A DNA stretch of 64,000 nucleotides from an uncultured Oscillibacter sp. (GTDB taxonomy: Bacteria; Bacillota; Clostridia; Oscillospirales; Oscillospiraceae): positions 1-64,000 of the forward strand of contig NZ_CANTJS010000010.1 in assembly GCF_947654275.1 (NCBI RefSeq). The letters are read 5' to 3'. Position numbers and translations under genes: made by a program. The notes beneath the pieces were generated by a model, which saw only the letters and a list, made by a program, of their open reading frames with translations, was not told where the DNA came from and made no database searches. Of the stretch, positions 34,573 to 43,742 are shown in pieces (positions within the stretch are counted from its first letter, which is position 1; every line of letters starts with the position of its first letter).

Positions 34573-35608
34573 TTACAAAAAGGAGATGAGCGCATTGCGT
34601 TTTACAGAGATTCAGAAGAAAGCCCTGGCGGAGGCCGCAGCCTCTGCCGCCCGGGGGAGAAAGGCGAAGCGCCCCGTGTTCCGCACGGCCCTGATTGCCG
34701 CCGTGCTGGCCATGGCCCTGGCGGTGGGGTCCAGCGCGGCGGGCATCCTGCCGGAGCCCATCGACGTCTTCGCCCCCCTCTTCGGCGGGGCCGCGGCTCA
34801 GACGGAGGTCATTGACAAAATCGGGCGTCCCATCGGGGCCAGCGACTCGGACGGCGGCATCACCATCACGGCGGACGCCATCATGGGCGACCAATACAAC
34901 GCCGTCATTGTCTACACCCTCACCCGGGACGACGGGGAGCGGTTTCTGCCCCAGGGCGCGGACGCGGCCTCTCTTCTGATGGGCGGCTTCGGCGGGGCCA
35001 GCTGGGTCAGGGGCGGCACCCACGGCGGGTCCTGGTTTGTGGACGAGGACCCGGAGGACAACAGGGTTCAGCTGGTGGAGACCGCCAGCTCCGACACGGC
35101 CATGACCAAGGGCACCGCCAGCGCGAGGTTTGAGAATCTGCAATATTGGAACGCGGAGACCGGGCAGGCCGAGCCCCTCTATTCCGGCACATGGAAGCTC
35201 CGCTTCGAGGTGGACTACGAGGACTGTTCCGTCCGTCTGGGCGGCGGCGAGACCTTCTCCCAGGACGGCCTGAACTTCACCATTGACGAGATCAGCGTCT
35301 CCCCCATCGCCGTCCGGGCGGCCTATACGGCGGACGAGGCGGTGGTCTGGAGCGACGCCCCCAGCGGGCGGCAGGACCCGGAGGATGGCCGCCAGGCCCA
35401 GCGGTATCTGGAGAACGTCGAACTTCTCCTGACCAAAACCGACGGCACGGTGGTCGACCTGAGCCTTTCCGGCGGCGTCATCAGCCCGGACGCCGGGCAG
35501 GACGTCTCCCGCTGCGTCAAGGGCCAGGTGCTGGAGGAGATCATTCCCCTGGAGGAGCTGCGGAGCATTTCCGTAGGCGGCGTGGTGTATGACATCCCCC
35601 AGGCGTAA
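34556..35608 (+). CDS. DUF4179 membrane-anchored anti-sigma factor
   Basis: A 350-residue protein: a short cytosolic N-terminal part (1-42), one helix (43-62, TALIAAVLAMALAVGSSAAG) and a large extracellular beta-rich DUF4179 domain. DUF4179 proteins pair with ECF sigma factors and hold them at the membrane until a signal arrives. The start lies inside the sigma gene, so the ratio of the two proteins is probably fixed by coupled translation. A terminator follows the stop. Confidence 0.82.
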   Translation: MSDLFDYKKEMSALRFTEIQKKALAEAAASAARGRKAKRPVFRTALIAAVLAMALAVGSSAAGILPEPIDVFAPLFGGAAAQTEVIDKIGRPIGASDSDGGITITADAIMGDQYNAVIVYTLTRDDGERFLPQGADAASLLMGGFGGASWVRGGTHGGSWFVDEDPEDNRVQLVETASSDTAMTKGTASARFENLQYWNAETGQAEPLYSGTWKLRFEVDYEDCSVRLGGGETFSQDGLNFTIDEISVSPIAVRAAYTADEAVVWSDAPSGRQDPEDGRQAQRYLENVELLLTKTDGTVVDLSLSGGVISPDAGQDVSRCVKGQVLEEIIPLEELRSISVGGVVYDIPQA

Positions 35609-35623
35609 CCCCAAGGACACGGA

Positions 35624-35655
35624 CGGGACCCGGCAGGGTCCCGTTCTCCGTTTTT
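35624..35655 (+). terminator. Terminator after the anti-sigma gene
   Basis: CGGGACCC pairs with GGGTCCCG, loop GGCA, then TTCTCCGTTTTT. Confidence 0.82.
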
Positions 35656-35663
35656 CAGAAAAT

Positions 35664-35703
35664 TTGAAAACTTGAAAGTTTCTTGAGATTTGTGTGGTAC
35701 AAT
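35664..35703 (+). promoter_or_regulatory. Response-regulator promoter with TTGA repeats
   Basis: The box TTTCTTGAGATTTG (35679-35692) stands 5 bases before -10 TACAAT (35698). Three TTGA half-sites occur at 35664, 35672 and 35683. There is no good -35, as in promoters that need an OmpR-type activator. The same box at the same distance precedes the ABC transporter operon. Confidence 0.7.
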
Positions 35704-35733
35704 AAACAAAACCACTCGGAGAGGAGCATCCCC

Positions 35734-36405
35734 TTGAAACAGACGCTGCTGATTGTAGACGACGAGCCCGGCATTGTGGACACCATGAACGCCTATTTCT
35801 CCCCCCGGTATGAGGTTCTCACGGCCCGCTCCGGGCCGGAGGCCGTTCAGAAGGCGGAGAGGCAGCCGGATTTGATTCTGCTGGACATCAACATGCCGGA
35901 CATGGACGGTCTGACCGTCTGCCGGACCATCCGGGAGCATGTGGCCTGCCCCATTTTATTCCTGACGGCCCGCATTGAATCCGCCGACCAGATCATGGGC
36001 TTTCAGGCGGGGGCGGACGACTACATCGTCAAGCCCTTCGACCTGGACCAGCTCTCGGCCCGGGTCGCCGCCCACCTCCGCCGGGAGCGGCGGCGGAACC
36101 GCTCCTCCGCCGTCCGCTTTTTCGGGGACTGCGCCGTGGACTACTCTGCCCGGACCGTCACCATCCGGGGCGAGGCCGTCCCCCTCTCCCGGCGGGAGTT
36201 TGACATTCTGGAGCTGCTGAGCCTGAACGGGGGCCAGGTCTTCGACCGGGAACGGATTTATGAAGCCGTGTGGGGCATCGACGGCGAGGGCAGCAGCGCC
36301 ACGGTCATGGAGCACATCCGGAAAATCCGGGCCAAGCTGGCCCGCCATACGCTGCACAGCTACATCGAAACCGTCTGGGGGTGCGGATACAAATGGAACG
36401 GCTGA
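35734..36405 (+). CDS. OmpR-family response regulator
   Basis: A 223-residue protein with a receiver domain (phosphoacceptor D51 in LLDINMPDMDG, T78, K100) and a C-terminal winged helix (SRREFDILELLSLNGGQVF, VWGIDGEGSSATVMEHIRKI). Starts at TTG because GAGAGGAGCATCCCC precedes it and the alternative upstream start lies in the promoter. It should bind the TTGA repeats of its own promoter and that of the ABC operon. It overlaps the kinase gene. Confidence 0.9.
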   Translation: MKQTLLIVDDEPGIVDTMNAYFSPRYEVLTARSGPEAVQKAERQPDLILLDINMPDMDGLTVCRTIREHVACPILFLTARIESADQIMGFQAGADDYIVKPFDLDQLSARVAAHLRRERRRNRSSAVRFFGDCAVDYSARTVTIRGEAVPLSRREFDILELLSLNGGQVFDRERIYEAVWGIDGEGSSATVMEHIRKIRAKLARHTLHSYIETVWGCGYKWNG

Positions 36406-37496
36406 AACAGATGCGCCTGCGGCGGGCCTTCTTCCTGCTGGCCCTCTGCGGCCTGCTGGCGGCGGCGGCCCTGGCGGCGGCGCTGTGGATGGGGTGCAGG
36501 GCCGTTTACTCCCGGTATCCCCTGGGCGGGGTGAGCATCGACGTCGACGGAACCATAACGCCCCTGCCCCAGCCCACGCCGGAGCAGCTGCGGATGCTGC
36601 GGGCGCTGGACATCGCCGGCCTGCTGGGCTGGATCCTGTTTCCGGTGATGGGGCTGGCGGCGTCGGGGGCCCTCTTTTACCGCTGGAAGCTGAAGGAGCC
36701 CATTGCCCTGCTGCTGGAGGGGACCCGGCGCATTCAGGCCCACGACCTGGATTTTTCCATCCCTCCGACGCCGCCGGACGAGCTGGGGCAGATTTGCGCC
36801 GCCTTTGAGAACATGCGGCGGGAGCTGCTGAAAACGAACCGGGAGCTGTGGCGGCAGGCGGAGGAGCGCCGCCGCCTCAACGCCGCCTTCGCCCACGACC
36901 TGCGCAACCCCATCACGGTTCTGAAGGGCAGCGTCAGCCTGCTGCGGCAGAATCCCTCCGACGAACAGGCCCTGGACCGGCTGGAGCGCTATACGTGGAG
37001 AATCGAACAGTATGTGGAGGCCATGAGCTCCATCCAGCGGCTGGAGCAGCTGCCGGTGAGGCCGGAGACGGTCTCCCTGTCCGTGCTGAAAACGGAGCTG
37101 GAGGAGACGGCCCGGCTGCTGGCCCCGGCGCTGGAAACGGCGGTCCGGGGGCCGGAGGAGGGCACGGCGGAGCTGGACCACGGGATGTTTCTCACCGTGG
37201 CGGAAAACCTCACCGGCAACGCCGCCCGGTTCGCCCGGAAGCGGCTGGCGCTCACCCTGACCCTGGAGCGGGACCATCTCCTTCTCTCCGTCGAGGACGA
37301 CGGCCCCGGCTTTCCCCCGGAGCTGCTGAAAGGCGGCCCGAAGCCCTTCGGGAAAACCGGGGAGGGGCATTTCGGCATGGGACTGTACTCCAGCGCCCTT
37401 CTGTGCCGGAAGCACGGCGGCGGGCTCCGGCTGGAGAACCGGCCGGGAACCGGCGCTGCCGCCCTCGCCTCCCTGAAAATAAATCGTGAATTCTGA
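36393..37496 (+). CDS. Sensor histidine kinase
   Basis: A 367-residue kinase with two membrane helices (13-33 and 74-95) around a short, 40-residue outer loop, a HAMP-like linker, a dimerisation domain with phospho-accepting H168 in AFAHDLRNPIT and an ATPase domain (ENLTGNAARFA, VEDDGPGFP, GMGLYSSALL). The small outer loop is typical of kinases that sense through a partner transporter or the membrane, as in Bce-type systems. The start overlaps the regulator stop by 13 bases. Confidence 0.88.
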   Translation: MERLKQMRLRRAFFLLALCGLLAAAALAAALWMGCRAVYSRYPLGGVSIDVDGTITPLPQPTPEQLRMLRALDIAGLLGWILFPVMGLAASGALFYRWKLKEPIALLLEGTRRIQAHDLDFSIPPTPPDELGQICAAFENMRRELLKTNRELWRQAEERRRLNAAFAHDLRNPITVLKGSVSLLRQNPSDEQALDRLERYTWRIEQYVEAMSSIQRLEQLPVRPETVSLSVLKTELEETARLLAPALETAVRGPEEGTAELDHGMFLTVAENLTGNAARFARKRLALTLTLERDHLLLSVEDDGPGFPPELLKGGPKPFGKTGEGHFGMGLYSSALLCRKHGGGLRLENRPGTGAAALASLKINREF

Positions 37497-37502
37497 AGCT
37501 TT

Positions 37503-37571
37503 TTGAGATTTTCCTGATTTTTTCGATTTTTTGATTTTCTTGATACTTTCTTGAGATTTGCCCCTTACACT
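37503..37571 (+). promoter_or_regulatory. ABC-operon promoter with the same regulator box
   Basis: TTTCTTGAGATTTG at 37547-37560, then 5 bases, then -10 TACACT at 37566. TTGA half-sites at 37503, 37531, 37540 and 37551, the last three with 9 and 11 base spacing compared with 8 and 11 at the regulator promoter. Confidence 0.7.
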
Positions 37572-37602
37572 CTCCTTATTCCATATAAGGAGGGTGTATT
37601 TT

Positions 37603-38274
37603 ATGAACATCGAAGCAAAGGACCTTTCCAAAGTCTACGGCGGAGGCGAAAACCGGGTGACGGCCCTGGACCGGGCATCCCTGTCCATCGCCCCCGGGGA
37701 TTTTATCTCCATCATGGGCCCCTCCGGCAGCGGGAAAAGCACGCTGCTGCACCTGCTGTCCGGTCTGGACCGGCCCACCTCCGGCCGTCTGACCTATGAC
37801 GGCCGGGACATCTACAGCCTGTCCGACAGGGAGCTGTCCGCCTTCCGCCGCCGGCGCATCGGGTTCATCTTCCAGCAGTTCCGCCTGCTGCCCGTGCTGA
37901 CCGCCCGGGAGAACATCATCATGCCCCTGCTTCTGGACCGGAAGCAGCCCAACGAGAGATATCTCCAGGAGCTGGCCGGCATGCTGGGCATCCGGGACCG
38001 GCTGACCCACCTGCCCCATGAGCTCTCCGGCGGGCAGCAGCAGCGGACGGCCATTGCCCGGGCCCTGATTGCCGGGCCCGACGTCATCTTTGCCGACGAG
38101 CCCACGGGGAATCTGGACAGCAAAAGCGGCGGCGAGGTGATGGAACTGCTGAAAACCGTGGGGAAGGAGCTGGGGAAGGCCCTGGTGGTCATCACCCACG
38201 ACAGCCGCATTGCGGCCATGGCGGCCCGGCGGCTGACCATTGTGGACGGCGTTTTGTCGGAGGTGGCGGAATGA
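37603..38274 (+). CDS. ABC transporter ATP-binding protein (MacB/LolD/BceA type)
   Basis: A 223-residue ATPase with Walker A GPSGSGKST (39-47), signature LSGGQQQR (141-148), Walker B VIFADEP (161-167) and the switch histidine in VITHDSR. It belongs to the group that powers FtsX-type permeases for peptide antibiotics or lipoproteins. AAGGAGG precedes the ATG. Its stop overlaps the permease start (ATGA). Confidence 0.92.
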   Translation: MNIEAKDLSKVYGGGENRVTALDRASLSIAPGDFISIMGPSGSGKSTLLHLLSGLDRPTSGRLTYDGRDIYSLSDRELSAFRRRRIGFIFQQFRLLPVLTARENIIMPLLLDRKQPNERYLQELAGMLGIRDRLTHLPHELSGGQQQRTAIARALIAGPDVIFADEPTGNLDSKSGGEVMELLKTVGKELGKALVVITHDSRIAAMAARRLTIVDGVLSEVAE

Positions 38275-40766
38275 GGCGCTGGCATACCCTGGCCCTGAGG
38301 GAGCTGCTGGCCCAGCGGGTCACCTCGGTTCTGATTCTTCTGGCCGTGGTCCTGTCCACCATGATGACGGCGGTCATCGGCCAGTCCCTGGGGGTCCTCT
38401 CCGCCATGCGGCAGCAGCAGGCCATTGCCATCGGCGGCAACCGCCACGCCGGCTTTGTCCAGATGGACGCCGCCCAGGTGGAGACCCTGAGAAACGACCC
38501 CCGCCTGTCCTTTGTGGGCACCACGGTGGTGCTGGGCAACGTCCGGCTGGACAACACCCTGAACTTGGGCCTCAGCGAGTTTCAGGAGGACGTCAGCGCC
38601 GTTTACCCCTCCATCTCCTCGCTGAAATCGGGCCGTCTCCCCGAGGCCCCCATGGAGATTGCCCTGCCGGAGGATGTACTGGGCTATCTGGGCTTTGCGG
38701 GCCGTCTGGGGGACACCCTGACCCTCTCCCCCTCCAAGGCCCTGCGCCACGGCGTCATGACGCAGACCTTTGATTTCACCGCGGAATTCACCCTGGTTGG
38801 AATCACCGAGAGCAATTACATGAACTACGCCGCCGGAGTCGTCAACGGCATCGTGGGACCGGGGACGGTGGAGGCCCTTCTCCCGGAGGACTATATCTAT
38901 TATAACGTGGACGTCCGCATGGCGGACAAGGGGACCTTCCAGGCGGTTATGGACGATATCGTGTCCGCCCTGAACGTCCACGAGCTGGACGCCCTCTATA
39001 ACATTCCGCTGCTGGACGCCCTGGGCATCCGGTACAGCGCAGAAGCCGCCGGTGACGTCTCCGGGGACGGGTTCCCCTTCATGGCGGCGGCAGGGGCCCT
39101 GGTGGGCGGCCTCGTCCTGCTGGCGGCGGGTCTGGTGATTTACAACATTCTGAAGATCGCCGTCTCCCGGCGCATGACCCAGTACGGCGTCCTCCGCTGC
39201 CTGGGGGCGGACCGGAGACAGCTCTATTCCCTTGTGACCGGGCAGGTTCTGCTGCTGTGCGCCCTGGGCATCCCCTTGGGCCTGCTGCTGGGGGCCCTGT
39301 CGGCAAAAGGCATCCTCACTGCCGCCACGGGGCTGCTGTCCCCGAAGATCTTCCTGGTGAATGACGCCGGGGAGCTGAACCGCCTGATTGCGGAGAACAG
39401 CGGCGGCAAGGGCGCCTTCCTGCTGGCCAGCGCCGCCGTCACCCTGGTCTTTGCCCTGGCCGCCGCCCTCCCTGCCGCCCGGTACGCCGCCAGGGTGGCC
39501 CCCACCGCCGCCATGGCGGGGCCCCGGGTGCGCATCCGCCGCCGGGGCCGGCGCGCAAAAAGCATTCGGAATTTCGAGGCCTTCTATGCCCGGCTCAATC
39601 TCAGGCGCAGCCCGGGCCGCACCGCCATCACCGTTCTCTCCCTGGTCATGAGCATCACCGTGTTCATCACCCTGCAAAGCGCCGTGGGTCTGCTGAACAG
39701 CGCCGGAGAACGCACGGCGGAGCACTACGGTGACTACTCCATCACCAACGAGACGGCGGGCTTCTCCCCGGAGGAGTACCGGGCCATGGCGGAGGACCCC
39801 CGGGTGGAGACGCTGGCCGCCATGCAGTTTTCCCTCTATGAGCAGGGAAGCGGCGGCTGTCCGGAGGGCATCGGCTTCAGCGTCCCCCTCCAGCCGGCGG
39901 AGACCTTTCAGGTGGTCGGGCTCAACGGGGCCTACTGGGACCGGGCCTTTTCCGCCCTGCCCCCGGAGACTCTGGAACGCTTAAAGGCCGGGGAGGGCTG
40001 CATGGTCCGGAACCCCATTCCCCTGGTCTATGAGGGCCAGGAGATTCCCCGCACCAGCATCCGGACCGGCGATACCGTCACCGTGGCGGGCCGGGAGCTG
40101 ACGGTGCTGCACACTCTGGACGGCTATGACACCTATCTGAGCGTGGGCAACAACGGCTTTACCAACGGGGTTCAGATGATTGTGAACGAAGAGCTGTACG
40201 CCGCCCTCACAGGGCGGAGGGAATACAACTGGCTGCTGCCCGCCCTGGCGGAGGGGACGGACCGGGCGGAGTTTGACGCCGCGGCGGAGGCCCTGGCGGG
40301 GCGGGTCCCCGGCACCCTCTGGCTGTCCTTTGAGGACACGGACCGGCAGCTGGCGGAGAGCTTCCGGCAGATTCAGCTTCTGGCCTGGGGGCTGATTCTG
40401 TTCGTGGCGCTGATCGGCCTTCTGAACATTGTCAACACGGTCTACACCAACATCCACACCCGGGTGGCCGAGATTGGGATGCAGAGGGCCGTAGGCATGA
40501 GCGCGGGGAGCCTGTTCAGGGTCTTTTTGTGGGAAGGGGCCTATTACGGCATCATCGCGTCGGCGGCGGGGAGCATCGCCGGGTATCTCTGCACGGTGCT
40601 TGTGGAGGCCGCGGTGACGGACGAACTGCGGCTTGCCGCCGTGCCGGTCCTGCCCATGCTGGAGGCCTCGGCGCTGGCCACCGCCGCCTGCCTGCTGGCC
40701 ACCTGCGTCCCTCTGAGGAGAATCAGCGCCATGAGCATTGTGGACTCCATAGAGACGGCGGAATAA
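38271..40766 (+). CDS. FtsX-type ABC permease
   Basis: An 831-residue permease with two FtsX modules: an N-terminal helix (about 18-40), an outer domain, three helices near 270-420, then a second helix and outer domain, and a last set of helices near 700-825. It is of the BceB/YtrF/MacB kind and would move or displace a peptide or lipid at the membrane surface. With the upstream kinase, regulator and ATPase it forms an antimicrobial-peptide sensing and resistance module by inference. Confidence 0.85.
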   Translation: MRRWHTLALRELLAQRVTSVLILLAVVLSTMMTAVIGQSLGVLSAMRQQQAIAIGGNRHAGFVQMDAAQVETLRNDPRLSFVGTTVVLGNVRLDNTLNLGLSEFQEDVSAVYPSISSLKSGRLPEAPMEIALPEDVLGYLGFAGRLGDTLTLSPSKALRHGVMTQTFDFTAEFTLVGITESNYMNYAAGVVNGIVGPGTVEALLPEDYIYYNVDVRMADKGTFQAVMDDIVSALNVHELDALYNIPLLDALGIRYSAEAAGDVSGDGFPFMAAAGALVGGLVLLAAGLVIYNILKIAVSRRMTQYGVLRCLGADRRQLYSLVTGQVLLLCALGIPLGLLLGALSAKGILTAATGLLSPKIFLVNDAGELNRLIAENSGGKGAFLLASAAVTLVFALAAALPAARYAARVAPTAAMAGPRVRIRRRGRRAKSIRNFEAFYARLNLRRSPGRTAITVLSLVMSITVFITLQSAVGLLNSAGERTAEHYGDYSITNETAGFSPEEYRAMAEDPRVETLAAMQFSLYEQGSGGCPEGIGFSVPLQPAETFQVVGLNGAYWDRAFSALPPETLERLKAGEGCMVRNPIPLVYEGQEIPRTSIRTGDTVTVAGRELTVLHTLDGYDTYLSVGNNGFTNGVQMIVNEELYAALTGRREYNWLLPALAEGTDRAEFDAAAEALAGRVPGTLWLSFEDTDRQLAESFRQIQLLAWGLILFVALIGLLNIVNTVYTNIHTRVAEIGMQRAVGMSAGSLFRVFLWEGAYYGIIASAAGSIAGYLCTVLVEAAVTDELRLAAVPVLPMLEASALATAACLLATCVPLRRISAMSIVDSIETAE

Positions 40767-40777
40767 CGCCGCAAAAT

Positions 40778-40820
40778 CACCGAGACGCCCAGCCGGACAG
40801 TCCGGTTGAGCGTCTCGGTG
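40778..40820 (+). terminator. Hairpin after the permease
   Basis: CACCGAGACGC pairs with GCGTCTCGGTG, with an inner CCGGA/TCCGG stem. No run of T follows. The rest of 40821-41092 contains a second hairpin (ACCGGCGGGCC / GGCCCGCCGGT at 40868-40890) and a gene relic. Confidence 0.55.
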
Positions 40821-40927
40821 GAGAAAAAGATATGTAAAGCGAGTGGGCCGCCTTACAGCTGTGTCATACCGGCGGGCCTGGCCCGCCGGTTTCCCCGGAG
40901 ATTGCGGCGGTCCGGGCCGCCTCCGGC

Positions 40928-40996
40928 CTACGGAAGTTCCCGCCTGATGCGCTCCAGGGCCTCGGGGTCCTCGCCGTCAGAAATTCCGGTCCGCTT
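40928..40996 (-). pseudogene. Relic of a second sugar-isomerase C-terminus
   Basis: The minus strand reads DPEALERIRRELP and stop. The intact isomerase 100 bases upstream ends in APEALERIKKELL and stop. The match covers the last 13 to 15 residues only. It is probably the end of a lost paralogue or of a tandem duplication. Confidence 0.5.
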
Positions 40997-41092
40997 CGCC
41001 CGCCCTTTTGGGCAGGCGTCCGTTCCGCTTCATTTCCTCCGGCTCTCACTCAAACATCCGCGGATTTTTGAGCGGCCAGGACTGCCTCCAGT

Positions 41093-42007
41093 TTACAAAA
41101 GCTCCTTCTTAATGCGCTCCAGGGCTTCGGGGGCCTGTTTGTCCATCTTCTCCGGGAAGCCGAAGTAGCTGACGCAGATGATGTTGTCCCCGCCCGCCTT
41201 GGGGGCGTCGGACTTCAGCTGTTTATTGACGAAATCCATCTCCCGCAGGGTCTCGAAGATGCCGTCGAAGTCCACTTCCCCCTCGCCCATGGCGGTGTGC
41301 TGGTGGATGGTGGCGTCCGCACGGCCCCGCTGGTTCAGCCAGGGGGGATTCAGGATATAGCGGCAGTCCTTGGTCTGGTTCCAGGTATCCGCCAGAAGCA
41401 CGTGGGTCAGCTCGTCCCCGGCGCACTTCAGCATGTGCCGCACGTCGCCCTTGCCCTGGTCGTAGAAAAAGCCGTGGGACGCGGAGTAGACATAGCCCAG
41501 GTTCTTGGAGCGGAAGGACTTCACAATGTCGCAGGTCTCGTCGTTGAGCTCGCAGAAGTCATAGGGATGGGACTGGATTTCCACCCGGAGGCCCTCCCGC
41601 TCAATGATGGGCAGAAGCTCCTCCATGGAGCGGAAGAACATGCCGTTGCAAATCTCCTGCTGATTGGGGTCTCCGGAGAACTCCGTGTTGATGACGGGCA
41701 CGCCCATGTCCACGGCAATCTGAATCATCCGCTTCCAGTTGGCCACGGCGTGCTGGCGCTGCTCCTCGGTGGGGCCGGACCAGCGGTAGACCACGATGAA
41801 GCTGGAGATTTCCACGCCGGTCTCCTTCAGGGCCTTGCGGTACTCCTCCTCGCACTCCCTGGAGAACAGGGGATGCTTGTAGAAGGGATTGATGCGGGGA
41901 TGGGGGGACTGCTCGATGTACTTGTAGCCCCAGTCGGCCACCTTCCGGACATAGTCCCGAATGGGCATCTGCTTAGCCAGTACGTCCACGTCAAAAGCGA
42001 TTTTCAT
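41093..42007 (-). CDS. Sugar phosphate isomerase/epimerase (AP endonuclease 2 / xylose-isomerase-like TIM barrel)
   Basis: A 304-residue TIM-barrel enzyme starting MKIAFDVDVLAKQMPIRDYV. Typical metal-site stretches are INTEFSGDP, VEIQSHPYD and HVLLADTWNQ. It interconverts a keto sugar or polyol; the substrate is not visible. AAAGGAG lies before the chosen ATG. It is the last gene of a four-gene catabolic operon with an SSS transporter and two further sugar enzymes. Confidence 0.78.
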   Translation of the reverse strand: MKIAFDVDVLAKQMPIRDYVRKVADWGYKYIEQSPHPRINPFYKHPLFSRECEEEYRKALKETGVEISSFIVVYRWSGPTEEQRQHAVANWKRMIQIAVDMGVPVINTEFSGDPNQQEICNGMFFRSMEELLPIIEREGLRVEIQSHPYDFCELNDETCDIVKSFRSKNLGYVYSASHGFFYDQGKGDVRHMLKCAGDELTHVLLADTWNQTKDCRYILNPPWLNQRGRADATIHQHTAMGEGEVDFDGIFETLREMDFVNKQLKSDAPKAGGDNIICVSYFGFPEKMDKQAPEALERIKKELL

Positions 42008-42028
42008 GTCAATTGCTCCTTTCCGCAA

Positions 42029-43657
42029 TCAGCCGATTCCCAGGGGGGAGAAAATGATATACATGACCACCACCACGCCGACGCCCACGGCGGCCCAGAT
42101 TTTTCCGGTTTTCCAGGGGGTCATATCCATGACCCCGGCGTCGGGCATCTCCCAGGCTTCCTTCCGGGGGCAGACCTTGATGCACACGGCGTAAATCACA
42201 CACTCCAGAACGAACAGGGCGAAGACCACATAGAGGTAATGGAACCGGTCGAAGAAGGGAATCACCTTGCTCAGGCCGTAGAGCACCATGTGAATGGGCA
42301 CCACAATCTTGGGGGCGATGGCGGGAGCCCGCCGGGTCAGCAGTCCGAAGAGCACCGCCGTCAGCAGAGGCATGGAGAAGAAGCCCCAGCACTCGTTGAT
42401 GAAGTTCATGATGCCGGTGCCGAAGTACATGACAAAGGGAGAAATGGCAATGGCCACCACGCCAACCACCGTGCCGAAAATCTGGCCGGTTTTCACCACC
42501 TTTTTGGCGTCCGCATGTTTGCCCCAGATGGGCTGCCAGAGGTTCAGGCTGAAAATGGTGGAGGCGGAATTCAGCACGGAGTTGAAGGAGGACAGAATCG
42601 CGCCGAACATCACGGCGGCGAAGAAGCCCATCAGGGGTTTGGGCAGGACCTCCATCACCAGCAGGGGATAGGCCTGGTCGGCGGCCAGACCCACGGTGGC
42701 GTCCATCTGGCCCTCGGCGGCCAGAAGCTGGAAGGCCATGACGCCGGGGATGACGATGACGAACACGTCCAGGCACTTGAAAAAGCCCGCCCAGATGGCG
42801 CCCTTCTGGCTCTCGGCCAGGTTCTTTCCTCCCAGGGAGCGCTGGATGATGGACTGGTTGGTGGCCCAGTAGAAGAGATTGTTGACGAACATGCCGGTGA
42901 AGAGCAGGGGCCAGGGAATCTCGGGAGGCAGAGCGCCGGGGGCGGACCAGGCGTTCATCTTCTCCGGCGTGGCGGTGATGAAGTGCTCCACGCCCGCCAT
43001 GAAGCCGCCGCCGTCCAGTCTGCCCAGGGCCACAAAGGCCAGAATGGGAATGGCGAAGCCGCCGATAATCAGGCCCACGCCGTTGATGGTGTCGGAGTAG
43101 GCCACGGCCTTCAGGCCGCCGAAGACGGCATAGCACATGCCCACCATGCCGGTGCCCACGCAGATCCAGGTGATGGCCGTGAAATAGCTGATGCCGAACA
43201 TGCTCTCAATGTCGAAAATCTTCACCAGGGCCACCGCTCCGGAGTAGAGAATGGTGGGCAGCATGGTGATGACATAGGCCACCAGGAACAGCAGGGAAAA
43301 CAGGCGCATGGTGAAGGTGTCATAGCGCATCTCGAAGAACTCCGGAATGGTGGCGATGCCGCCCCGGAGGAGCCTGGGCAGGAAGCTGAAGGCCAGCACC
43401 ACCAGGGCAAAGGCCGAGGTGGCCTCCCAGGCCATGGTGCTCATGTTGCCTGCGAAGGACTGGCCGTTGGTGCCCACCAGCTGTTCCGCCGACAGGTTGG
43501 TCATCATCAGGGAGCCGGCAATGACGATGCCCGGGAGCCCCCGGCCCGCCAGGAAATAGCCCTCCTTGGTGGAGAGGTCGTCGTCCCGGGTCTTCCACCA
43601 GGAGAGCACGGCCACCAGTACGGTAAACGCCACAAAAGTTACGACGGTAAATAGCAT
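42029..43657 (-). CDS. Sodium:solute symporter (SSS family)
   Basis: A 542-residue transporter with about 13 helices. SSS signatures: YFLAGRGLPGIVIAGSLMMT, QSIIQRSLGGKN, and GAILSSFNSVLNSASTIFS with the sodium-site serines. It imports a sugar, polyol or sialic-acid-like compound driven by sodium. GAAGGG precedes the ATG at 43657. The next gene begins 21 bases after its stop. Confidence 0.88.
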   Translation of the reverse strand: MLFTVVTFVAFTVLVAVLSWWKTRDDDLSTKEGYFLAGRGLPGIVIAGSLMMTNLSAEQLVGTNGQSFAGNMSTMAWEATSAFALVVLAFSFLPRLLRGGIATIPEFFEMRYDTFTMRLFSLLFLVAYVITMLPTILYSGAVALVKIFDIESMFGISYFTAITWICVGTGMVGMCYAVFGGLKAVAYSDTINGVGLIIGGFAIPILAFVALGRLDGGGFMAGVEHFITATPEKMNAWSAPGALPPEIPWPLLFTGMFVNNLFYWATNQSIIQRSLGGKNLAESQKGAIWAGFFKCLDVFVIVIPGVMAFQLLAAEGQMDATVGLAADQAYPLLVMEVLPKPLMGFFAAVMFGAILSSFNSVLNSASTIFSLNLWQPIWGKHADAKKVVKTGQIFGTVVGVVAIAISPFVMYFGTGIMNFINECWGFFSMPLLTAVLFGLLTRRAPAIAPKIVVPIHMVLYGLSKVIPFFDRFHYLYVVFALFVLECVIYAVCIKVCPRKEAWEMPDAGVMDMTPWKTGKIWAAVGVGVVVVMYIIFSPLGIG

Positions 43658-43742
43658 GTGCATACCCTTCTTTCTCGATTGTTTCATGGGGAAGCGCGGT
43701 CCGCGCAGGAACAGGCTGACAGCGTCAGCCTGTTCCCGGGAT

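Noticed and set aside
41297-43654. 785-residue plus-strand frame opposite the symporter and isomerase
   Set aside because: Same shadow effect of GC-rich third positions; the minus strand holds recognisable enzymes with ribosome sites.
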